Shown one piece after another: positions 53,991 to 64,000 of a DNA stretch of 64,000 nt. The notes under the pieces were generated by a model. It saw only the letters and a list, made by a program, of their open reading frames with translations. It did not search any database and was not told the origin of the DNA. This DNA comes from Mesostigma viride (lineage: Eukaryota; Streptophyta; Mesostigmatophyceae; Mesostigmatales; Mesostigmataceae). The position numbers and the translations under genes were made by a program. The stretch is taken from contig RPFO01001715.1 in NCBI GenBank assembly GCA_009746045.1, forward strand, positions 1 through 64,000, given 5' to 3'. How positions within the stretch are numbered: the first letter of the stretch is position 1; every line of letters begins with the position of its first letter.

Positions 53991-56900
53991 CTACTCAACA
54001 GGTCTCTTCTTGGCCAAGTTCGTGAGCCGTTTCTCGACGTCTGTCGGAATGGTCAAGATGGCCTGGCGATTGTTAGCTGGGTTGACAACAATGGTGTGTT
54101 CGAACCCCGCGTCCATGCACAGGTAGCAATTGACCAAGTTTGGCTGTTCAGCTTGCGCATCGGCGTCCATTTTGAACATCGTCGCCATACCCGGAAATCT
54201 GTCCCAGTAGCGCACCCCCACCACCCATTGTCCCTTACGGAACAACTCCCTATCGACCTTGCCGTTTCTGTCGGCCACTCGCCTCACGAAAGTAGCGGCC
54301 ACCTGATAAGGCTCCTGCAAGACTTCCGCTAGCCAATATGGATGATCTGGATCGTGGGACTCATCACCAGAGTAGGACTCGACGGCAAAAATGTCTCGCA
54401 GCTTCAGTCTCCTTCCCATCATCGTCCTCTCTGCCTGTAGTCTGTTCAGTCGCGTCCCTGCGTGCCCCCCTTGTCCGTTTGGGTTCCTTTGCACTGGCTC
54501 CCCCAGTTTGTGGAGCTTCATCCGAGCACCTCCCACATTCCAGCCGTCCATGTCGGTCCACTCCTTTCGACAATCCCACCACCTTTCCTCGGCGCACGCA
54601 CCGCCACAATAGCAGGAATACTGGCGCAGCATTAAGCGCGTCACATTCGACTTGTCCATGCGCCACCAGTGCGCCTTCTTCACTCCTTTGATTTCGCCGC
54701 GCCCTGGGCTGTAAGGAAGCACCTGCGCGTCGAAGACAAGATTTGCACAAGGGAAAGTTGAAGTTACGAGACCATCGAGCTAGTTGTGTTTTATTAAGCA
54801 CTCCTGATCGCCAGGACTCCAAGAACGCCCTAGAAACGACGGCCGGCGTAACTATTCCCTGAACGAGGACTGTACACTTAATTACCTCGGGGAACTCGAA
54901 GAAGTTACGCCTGGTCGTTGTGGTCCCGCCCACCGCCCCCGACGCCAGATTCTCCACCAACTGGGCGGCCGTCTGTTTGTCCTGGTTCTCTTCCCTGATG
55001 TGCCACCTCCTCAACATGCACTTCACAGTCCCACCAGCTCCATCCACCTCCCCCTTTCCGTGCTGCTCCCCAAAGTAATTCCACTCAAATGACTCCAGGT
55101 GCGGATCCTCCGTCAGCAGCCGGGCCACTTCCGCGATCACATTCCTTGACTTGAACTGCATGGAGCAATTGTCCGACCACCCAATGAAGCGCTTCACCTC
55201 TACCCCTTCTGACCGTAGTGTCGCCAGGATTTTGAGGATAGCAAAACGGAGGGCCCGCCCGTCCCTTTTCATTCCGCCCTGTCCGATGAAGTGAAACTCC
55301 CTTCTCACGACCTTTCCCGACGCTGGATCCAAGTAGCGCACGATCCAGGGCATAAGGACGAATGTGACTGGATGCCAATACTGTGCTTGGAGATTGTGAT
55401 AGGTGTAAGACTGGTAGTTCTCGGCGTAATCTGTGTGGCATACAAGGTCCCCCACCCGCATCCTTGAGAGACATTCCTTGGAGGCGTCCGCTTGCCACCA
55501 CGCGTTGAAGCAATGCTGGATGAAGTCCGGCCACTTGTCCACAATTGCCTCCTTTAGCTCCGTTGGTGTGGACTTGACGTCGACTTGCGTCAATCGCTGC
55601 CCACCAGCCTTTGCGATCTCGTCACAGTCGTCCTGCATATGCGCAGTGTGCACATACAGAAAAGACATCAACTTCGACCCACCAATGACCTGTAGAAAGA
55701 AAAAAGACAGGACCTCAGGAAAAATTGAAAAAGAAACGCCTTGGGGCGCAACCACTCCACTAAAAATTACCTCTGGCCCAAGAACTTCAGGAAACATTGC
55801 AAAAGAAACGCCTTGGGGCGCAACCACTCCACTAAAAATTACCTCTGGCCCAAGAACCGCACCCGGCGGCACATCCTGCATCTCGTATCTGGTCCATGAA
55901 ATCAGGTGGTTGGAAGCCTCCTCCCGTTCGCATAACATGAAGTTCCGAATTCCACACTTGGGAGCCAGGCAAGTGCCCAACACACAAGCCTTACGCCGGA
56001 TCGAGCAAACCCCCAACTCCTCGCCCAGGTCATGATCGGGCACCCCTTCCTCGTCGTCCAGCACCCTCCCATGCATGGGCAGATCCTCAAGTTCGCCCTG
56101 AAAAGGCTGAACCTGCGGCCGCGACGACCCCACAGACGACCTCGAACCTCCCCCCTCCCTCATCCCCTCCACCTCACAAGTAAACTTGTTCACCCACTCT
56201 GTCGTGTGAGTGGCTTTGAAAATGGAACATGTGGGCACGGACGACCCCACGTCGAGCTGGCTACCATGATCGCACGCGTGGCATTCAGGTCCGCACTCGC
56301 ATCTGGCATGAAAAGTTGCACGAAATTTGGCCAACCCCCCAACCATGGACTGCATGGTAGTGTGGTGCTGGCATGCGCACAAGTTCCGCATTTTCCACCG
56401 CCCCTTGACGCATGCGGGCATATGCTTGCAAAAAGTAGTGTATCCCACATGAACTGTGCTCTTCTGATTCGTGCGTAGCATTGACATCCCTGCCTCCGTC
56501 TCCAAAATCACCTGATTTCCCCCCCTCACACCCTCCTCTCCCTCCCCCCCCCCCCTCCCTACTGTCCATCCGCCGCGGTGGCTTCAACTCCGGATGGCGG
56601 GAAATGAACACTTCGTAAATCTTCGACTTGGAGACAGTATAGTAGCGCGCACCCTCCGAAAACGCTAGTGTATGTTTGTAATCCTTTCTGGTCCATTCAC
56701 AATGAACATCCTTCATGTTCGGAGACGCCCGCGTCAAGTTATCATCCCTCCAGCACGCTTGTATCAGGGCAATGACTTCCGTCGGAAGCTCGTCTTTCCT
56801 CCTCCTCCTCTCTGGCGCACTCATCAAAAGGTCGTCCTCCCCTTCTTCCATTCCATCCCTGTGACCCCGAACAGTTGCGACAAAGCGCCTGTCAATCCCG

Positions 56901-57340
56901 AACGCGCGCTCCACAATCCTGTCCGGGACGCCCTCCATTGCCTTCGTAACAAGTCCACACAAGGCCCACCTAAGCCCACGATCCTTCTCAGATGTTCCCA
57001 AGTCGCCAAAAGCCTTCTTGATGTTATCCCGAAGAGATTCCGCCCAATTTTCAGGAAGCCCGCCGTCACAGTTCTTCCTCTTCTTAATGCCGTTGCTCTC
57101 CGCCACCATGGCATTTAGTCTTGAAGCTGCGCAAGACAGAACCTCCGCGCTCATCTCTGGCGTCCTGTGGTTGTTTGCTTTCACGCGTTCCGCCATGATA
57201 GGAAAGATGTCATTGGCAATTTTGTACCCCTTGTTCTCGATGTACTTGTCGCTCCAGAGACCGCGAAGTGCAGGCTCCCGGTCGTCATTGGACAAGGGAC
57301 GCGAACCGTCGGAAACGGCCCCCCGCCCCGATCGCGCCAT
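53991..57340 (-). CDS. DDE-type transposase-like protein (three exons, one frameshift)
   Basis: Minus strand. ATG 57340 (ctgATGGCGCGA). N-terminal part with VIALIQACWRDDNLTRASPN, DVHCEWTRKDYKHTL and YYTVSKSKIYEVFISRHPEL; a frame change in a G-run near 56545; then NLCACQHHTTMQSMV (C-x-C-x2-H). Intron 55842-55690 precedes the catalytic part: HTDYAENYQSYTYHN, FIGWSDNCSMQFKSRNV and FGEQHGKGEVDGAGGTVKCM. Intron 54885-54723 precedes the C-terminal exon (54722-53991). The AENY, SD(G/N) and HGKG-x2-DG-x-GG motifs match a transposase-like family scattered in animal and protist genomes, with Asp residues as presumed catalytic acids; I cannot name its superfamily. No terminal inverted repeats found. Confidence 0.7.
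54723..54885 (-). other. Transposase intron 2 with palindrome
   Basis: 163 nt, donor CCCGAG|GTAATT and acceptor ttcgacgcgCAG, phase 0. It contains GAAACGACGGCCGGCGTAAC (plus strand, 54835-54854), one copy of the palindrome family found upstream at 57.5-58.0 kb. Its frame stays open only part of the way. Confidence 0.65.
55690..55842 (-). other. Transposase intron 1 with duplicated donor
   Basis: 153 nt, donor GCCAGAG|GTAATTTTTAG and acceptor tttttctttctaCAG, phase 0. A 72-bp duplication includes the exon end and the donor, so a second donor lies at 55770/55769. Both intron lengths (153 and 81) are multiples of three and contain no stop, so retention or donor choice would keep the frame. Each copy carries GAAACGCCTTGGGGCGCAAC, the palindrome family with a changed centre. 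Confidence 0.7.
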
Positions 57341-57479
57341 CAGACTTTGGTCAGACGGCAGCTGATTTTTTTCGCCTCTTAATCCCGCGGCACCGAAAGC
57401 CCTGAGGATGAGTAATGATAAATAATCACCATTAAAGACACGACGAAAACGATGGGCATCAAACAAGAACGACAAGCGT

Positions 57480-58045
57480 CATTAATAACGCCGGCCGGCG
57501 CAACTGGATACATGTAAACCATACAAAAGTGATTTTATGAAACACATACAGTTTGTCATTAATAACGACGGCCGGCGTAACTCGGGCGCAATTAAAAACC
57601 ATTAAGAAGCAACTCAGGATATGCAGGCAGAAATCCTTCAGGTGTAAAAAAGATGTACAAACACACTTTTGGTAATGGGGCCTGATTGCGCAACTGCAAG
57701 ATACCATTGGAAACGCCGGCCGGCGCAACTGGATGCATGTACATAAACCATACAAAAGTGATTTGCACAAAACCCCTACAATTTGTCATGAGTAACGACG
57801 GCCGGCGTAACTCGGTTGCATTTGAAAACCACAAAGAAGCAACTCAGGTAGTGAAGGCGGAAATCCCAGAGGTGATAAAATGTTTACCAACACAAAATGT
57901 TGATAAGCGTGCAAGCTTTTGCAAGTGCGCGCAAGATACCATTGGAAACGCCGGCCGGCGCAACTGGAACACCAAAACAAAAAACTTGATTTGCACGAAA
58001 CCCATTCAGTTCGTCATGGATAACGACGGCCGGCGCAACTTCATG
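57480..58045. repeat. Three ~230-bp repeats upstream of the transposase, two palindromes each
   Basis: Type A (ACGCCGGCCGGCGCAACTGG) near 57487, 57712 and 57947 alternates with type B (ACGACGGCCGGCGTAACTCG) near 57565, 57796 and 58023. Shared words between them include CATACAAAAGTGATTT, CAGTTTGTCAT/CAATTTGTCATG and GAAGCAACTCAGG. It lies on the 5' side of the minus-strand transposase gene. Confidence 0.9.
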
Positions 58046-60350
58046 GCACTCACCACTTTCACCAAATGCCATGTCGCCATTATATTGAGGAAAGCGAAGT
58101 ATGCCCACTTGAAGCTGTGGTCTGCAGAACATTGACACAAAATATGCATGGTATTTCAAGCAATGAATGCTATGTGTCAGGCATCAATGTCTTTATTGTA
58201 TCCAAATGTGGTTAGGACGGAGGTTTACATTGGTTGCTATTTTAAGACAATGGCGTATAACCAAACATTGCACACACTCAAGAGTGTACTTATGCTGAAC
58301 TGGAAAGGAACATTAAACCCCAATAAGGTAGATATTTTTCTTTTACATTTTAATTTTTTATATACTACTTTATATAATATTATATTATATTATATTATAT
58401 TATGCTATATTATGTTATATGAAATAACATTAAAATTAACATAAAATTAAAATTATATATTAATTATAGTATATTATATAATTTATATTATATATTATAT
58501 TCACGATGCTCTGTGTATTAATGACATATCAGACACACCTACATCACATCGCCTTGATGTTTCCGTTGTATGGGTCCGGTCGGGCGTTGGTAGCTGGTCG
58601 ACAACAATTCTACATTTCCTAAAAAAAAATGCGACCGTGCCTACATTCGAAGGCGCGCTGTGGCTGACCTGAACTATCGGTGAACACCTCGGCGTCACTT
58701 GACCGGCCTAGGTTGACATTTCGGCAGAGTAACGCTGCTTAAAGGATCCTTGCGTAGTTCGCGCGATTTGGCTCTTTATATATGTTTTTGGAGACGACGA
58801 GCAAGCATCCGATTGGTCAGCCAATTCCTGTCCAGTCCTCGGACAGTGTCCAATCCGGTGCTTGGGATCCAGAAAACGTGCTCGAGCCTGGCCACTCTGT
58901 CGCGGGCGCCGCGCTAGTGGCGTCGCGCCCAAACCTGACCAGGCCATAGGAAAGGGCGGGGGCGAATGCAAGAATTATTGTTATATCCTGACCTGTCCTG
59001 GGGAAGGTCCGGGGCGAATGCAAGAATTAATATACCTGCGTATGCAACCAACACGGCCGATCCACATACATAATCCGACTGAGCTGGACGGTACGGACCA
59101 AATTTCGGTGCAAATTGAGGCCCAAAAGCTATGTCGGCATGGTGCGCGCACCCCTTGCGGTAGGGGCCATGGCGACTGCCTTTAGACGAAACGTGACAAA
59201 TCTGGCACGCGGAAAGCAGAAATGCTCGATTGTTGGAGAAAATTAGTTACTGATTCTAATTTATGGCGGGATGGTTGCGATCTATAATGTCGCGGGCTTT
59301 TTTTCTTTGCCATCGGCAGGGGGGGTCCGGCCTGAATTTCTGTCGGGATGAATAAAGTATATTGGATGCCTGCCGGGTTGATTGTCGATTGTTGCCAGTT
59401 TTGATGGTCGTAAGGAAAGCTAGTTTAATGATGTTTCTAAAGCCGTAAAAATTCCCGCTGCTATCTTTACCTTTCCCGTCATTTTGCGGTAAGATAACAT
59501 TAGCCCTGCGCGATGCGTACTGCCCAACCACTCCATGAAAGGGTGGACTTTCTTGTGCGCCTGGGCACGAATAAATGCCCGTTATGGTACGTTCTTGTGT
59601 TAAACGTCTTAAGCTTGCGTTTTCCTGCTTTCTTACCTCGTTGAGCGTAAGCTTTTTGCCTTCTTTCCGGCCAGATGCAGCCAGAAAGTTGCGGGTCCTG
59701 GCGCTGCATCGCTGGATTCCTGGGTGTCTTTTAGCTAGTTAATCGTCTGTGACGTGGCTGGCTTTCTGCAGCGCGTGGCCCGCAACCTGTCGGGAAGGTG
59801 TAATGCTTTTATTTCCATGCTTCTCTGAAATTTCTTTTGCTTTATAGACAGTTGTGTTCGAGGAAATTCACGCGGTCTTCCTAAGCAGCGGCATCATTTT
59901 CCCCAGACACTGACGAGCTGGCACCTGTCTCCTAAAGAGAGCGGCTCGTGCTTGTTAGAAAGGAGGCAGTGTGCATTTTGCGGGACACAATGCTTTGGTG
60001 GCACATGCGTCAGGTAGGCTGTTCCAATGGTCTCTTCACCTTTCCCACTGAGTAAATGTTAGCATTTGTCATGCTAACCAGAGCAGCTAGCCACAGGTTG
60101 GCTGGATAAAAAGTCAGCTTATTTTCTCTTTATATACTGCGTGTGTGGTCCTCCACGTGTCCGGCTTGTTGGGCATTTTGGAAGAGGGTTTATAATGTGT
60201 TGTTGGGTGGAACAACTTGGTTGTTGGCACAAAATCACACATTATTAGCCTGAGATAGGCATGACATATGCTGCTCAGGCGTGTCGTCCTACCAGCCTTG
60301 TTGTTAAGGGTAGACTCACAAGGCTGGCTGTGCCGATGGAGGGGTGGGGC
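58046..60350. other. No gene seen; AT microsatellite
   Basis: 58360-58500 is TATAT/ATTATAT-rich simple sequence. Near 58960-59035 GAATGCAAGAATTA occurs twice, about 54 bp apart, each preceded by a GGGG(GC)-type word. The other frames show no domain. Confidence 0.5.
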
Positions 60351-60353
60351 GTG

Positions 60354-61128
60354 CTAGCCCCCCCCCACACCCACGCATGCATGCTAGCCCACCCCCACAC
60401 CCACGCATGCATGCTAGCCCCGGCCCCGGCCCCCCCACACCCACGCATGCATGCTAGCCCCCCCCACACCCACGCATGCATGCTAGCCCACACTCACACC
60501 CACGCATGCATGCTAGCCCACCCCCACACCCACGCATGCATGCTAGCCCCCCCACACACCCACGCATGCATGCCAGCCCCCCCACACACCCACGCATGCA
60601 TGACCGCCCCCCCCACACCCACGCATGCATGCTAGCCCACCCCCACACCCACGCATGCATGCTAGCCCCCCCACACACCCACGCATGGATGCCAGCCCCC
60701 ACACACACCCACGCATGCATGACAGCCCCCCCACACACCCACGCATGCATGCTAGCCCCCCACACACACCCACGCATGCATGCCAGCCCCCATACACACC
60801 CACGCATGCATGCCAGCCCCCCCCCACACTTACGCATGCATGCTAGCCCCCCACACACACCCACGCATGCATGCCAGCCCCCCCCACACCCACGCATGCA
60901 TGCCAGCCCCCCCCACACTTACGCATGCATGCTAGCCCCCCACACACACCCACGCATGCATGCCAGCCCCCCCCCACACCCACGCATGCAGGCTAGCCCA
61001 ACCCCACACCCACGCATGCATGCCAGCCCACCCCCACACCCACACGTGCATGCCAGCCCACCCCCACACCCACGCATGCATGCCAGCCCACCCCCACACC
61101 CACGCGTGCATGCCAGCCCACCCCTAGC
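60354..61128. repeat. ~30-bp minisatellite with GCATGCATGC
   Basis: About 25 units of CCCACACCCACGCATGCATG followed by C-T/C-AGCC and a variable run of C. Variation is concentrated in the C-run length and CTAGCC versus CCAGCC. Frames on both strands are repeat translations only. Confidence 0.97.
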
Positions 61129-61379
61129 TTGAGCGTGCTTGTAAAGTTTTTGCATGGTTTATTAAAATGAGTGGAATATGTATTTATTGCATTAAATGTT
61201 AATTTTATTGATCATGAATGAAAATGGTCAACATTGCCGAAGTGCCCCTAAATTGCTCAATATTGTGTGCTCAAGAATTCAATGAGGATTGTCATCATGG
61301 AAACCCGCACAAATTCACGATTCCGGGCATGCATGTGAAAGTATCAAGAACAATTTTCAATTAAGAATGGTATCTCATT

Positions 61380-64000
61380 GTTCCATGAATCAATATGACT
61401 CCATGTACGTAGACAAGCCATGATGACCCCATGGGAGCCTGAATCCTCATCATTAAATACATAAATGCCACCCATGTACGTAGACGGGCCATGATGACAC
61501 CAATGGAGCCTGAATCCTCATCATTAATTACATAAATGCCAACCATGTACATACACGGGCAATGATGACACCATGGGAGCCTGAATCCTCATCATTAATT
61601 ACATAAATGCCAACCATGTACGTAGGCCAGCCATGATGACACTGTGGGAGCCTGAATCCTCATCATTAATTTCATACATGCCAACAACACGTAGACGGGC
61701 CATAATGACACCACGGGAGCCTGAATCCTGATCATTTTTTTTGACATCCATGTACGTAGGCCAGCCATGATGACACCATGGGAGCCTGAATCCTCATCAT
61801 TTTTTTTCTGAGACATCCATGTACGTAGGCCAGCCATGATGACACCATGGGAGCCTGAATCCTCATCATTTTTTTTCTGAGACATCCATGTACGTAGGCC
61901 AGCCATGATGACACCATGGGAGCCTGAATCCTCATCATTAAATACATACATGCCATCCATGTACGTAGACAGGCCATGACATCTGACACCATGGGAGCCT
62001 GAATCCTCATCATTTACTATTCCTTGACATCCATGTACGTAGACGGGCCATGATGACACCATGGGAGCCTGAATCCTCTTCATTTTTTTTTCTTTGACAT
62101 CCATGTACATACGTAGGCCAGCCATGATGACACCAATGGAGCCTGAATCCTCATCATTAATTACATACATAAATGCCATGATCATCAATGACCCCATGGG
62201 AGCCTGAATCCTCATCATTAAATACATAAATGCCACGGTCCATGTACGTAGACGGGCCATGATGACACCAATGGAGCCTGAATCCTCATCATTAATTACA
62301 TAAATGCCAACCATGTACATACACGGGCAATGATGACACCATGGGAGCCTGAATCCTCATCATTAATTACATAAATGCCAACCATGTACGTAGGCCAGCC
62401 ATGATGACACTATGGGAGCCTGAATCCTCATCATTATTTCATACATGCCAACAACACGTAGACGGGCCATAATGACACCACGGGAGCCTGAATCCTCATC
62501 ATTTTTTTTTCTTTGACATCCATGTACGTAGGCCAGCCATGATGACACCATGGGAGCCTGAATCCTCATCATTTTTTTTCTGAGACATCCATGTACGTAG
62601 GCCAGCCATGATGACACCATGGGAGCCTGAATCCTCATCATTAAATACATACATGCCATCCATGTACGTAGACAGGCCATGATGACACCATGGGAGCCTG
62701 AATCCTCATCATTTACTATTCCTTGACATCCATGTACGTAGACGGGCCATGATGACACCATGGGAGCCTGAATCCTCATCATTTTTTTTTCTTTGACATC
62801 CATGTACATACGTAGGCCAGCCATGATGACACCAATGGAGCCTGAATTCTCATCATTAATTACATACATGCCATCCATGTACGTAGACAGGCCATGACAT
62901 CTGACACCATGGGAGCCTGAATCCTCATCATTTACTATTCCTTGACATCCATGTACGTAGACGGGCCATGATGACACCATGGGAGCCTGAATCCTCATCA
63001 TTTTTTTTTCTTTGACATCCATGTACATACGTAGGCCAGCCATGATGACACCAATGGAGCCTGAATCCTCATCATTAATTACATACATAAATGCCAACCA
63101 TGTACATACACGGGCAATGATGACACCAATGGAGCCTGAATCCTCATCATTAATTACATAAATGCCAACCATGTACATACACGGGCAATGATGACACCAT
63201 GGGAGCCTGAATCCTCATCATTTTTTTTTTCTTTGACATCCATGTACATACGTAGGCCAGCCATGATGACACCAATGGAGCCTGAATCCTCATCATTAAT
63301 TACATACATGCCATCCATGTACGTAGACAAGCCATGATGACACCATGGGAGCCTGAATCCTCATCATTTACTACATGCCACATCCATGTACGTAGACAGC
63401 CATGATGACACCATGGGAGCCTGAATCCTCATCATTAATTACATAATGCCAACCATGTACGTAGACAGCCATGATGACACCATGGGAGCCTGAATCCTCA
63501 TCATTTACTATTCCTTGACATCCATGTACGTAGGCAGCCATGATGACACCATGGGAGCCTGAATCCTCATCATTAATTACATAAATGCCAACCATGTACG
63601 TAGACGCCATGATGACACCATGGGAGCCTGAATCCTCATCATTTACTATTCCTTGACATCCATGTACGTAGACGCCATGAGACACCATGGGAGCCTGAAT
63701 CCTCATCATTTACTATTCCTTGACATCCATGTACGTAGACAAGCCATGATGACACCATGGGAGCCTGAATCCTCATCATTAATTTCATACATAAATGCCA
63801 TCCATGTAGTAGACGCCATGATGACACCATGGGAGCCTGAATCCTCATCATTTACTATTCCTTGACATCCATGTACGTAGACAGCCATGATGACACCATG
63901 GGAGCCTGAATCCTCATCATTAATTACATAAATGCCATCCATGTACGTAGACGCCATGATGACACCATGGGAGCCTGAATCCTCATCATTAATTACATAA
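61380..64000. repeat. ~75-bp minisatellite running to the window end
   Basis: More than 30 units of CATGTACGTAGAC, GGGCCATGATGACACCATGG, GAGCCTGAATCCTCATCATT and a variable spacer of three types (TAATTACATAAATGCCAA, TACTATTCCTTGACATC, TTTTTTTCTTTGACATC). The order of spacer types is itself repeated, so the array grew by duplication of multi-unit blocks. Minus-strand frames (DEDSGSHGVIMA...) are open because of unit lengths near multiples of three and are not taken as genes. Confidence 0.97.

Noticed and set aside
61595-63178. Long minus-strand frames of 240-270 codons reading DEDSGS...GVIMA repeats
   Set aside because: They are direct translations of the minisatellite, broken wherever unit length changes, with no start context or flanking exon.

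Overview
Kind of genome. The window looks like nuclear DNA of a photosynthetic protist (an alga). Genes carry GT-AG introns, low-complexity coding tracts are common, micro- and minisatellites are abundant, and non-LTR retrotransposons with microsatellite tails lie in several places. A decayed piece of a plastid-type rpoB gene sits in the non-coding DNA at 11.8-12.2 kb, which implies a plastid donor. I cannot place the species; a stramenopile-like or similar plastid-bearing lineage is a guess only. I saw no rRNA or tRNA gene, no CRISPR array and no prokaryotic operon.

Layout. 0-23.7 kb: a strictly plus-strand cluster of about ten lineage-specific genes. It holds two MYND zinc-finger paralogues, an F-box protein, three CCCH-knuckle proteins, small acidic proteins, and one large spliced gene at 12.8-23.7 kb. 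The non-coding DNA between and inside these genes is studded with about 55 copies of the 14-bp palindrome CCAACGGCCGTTGG. Some are single, some lie in an 11-copy 207-bp array (4.3-6.45 kb), and some lie in two dense 46-bp arrays inside introns. One of those introns also holds a 4-kb TTGTCC hexanucleotide array. Almost every start codon in the cluster is preceded at 0-30 nt by a CAG that looks like a 3' splice site.

23.7-33 kb: mostly non-coding, with one small two-exon gene (29.1-30.7 kb) and two patches rich in TGTGAC/TATCAC motifs. 33-44.2 kb: a nest of LINE fragments. The clearest are ORF1-only ('half-LINE') elements with their own 5' and 3' ends and an (AATT)n tail, next to degraded reverse-transcriptase (ORF2) pieces. 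44.6-49.4 kb, minus strand: a short-chain dehydrogenase/reductase gene with a poly-Gln N-terminal extension and an AT-hook-bearing insertion in its core. 49.4-53.9 kb: mostly non-coding, with LINE remnants. 54-57.4 kb, minus strand: a DDE-like transposase gene whose two introns and upstream repeats carry a second palindrome family (GCCGGCCGGC core). 57.5-64 kb: repeats, including two large minisatellites that run to the window end.

How it fits together. The gene cluster looks like a rapidly evolving family expanded by local duplication: paired MYND genes, several CCCH genes, and a duplicated intergenic block with a leftover 3' gene fragment. Its palindromes amplify in non-coding positions, often inside inferred introns. 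Several reading frames need one extra base, usually in a G run, which could be assembly error or real decay. All intron calls come from splice-site sequence and reading-phase agreement only.
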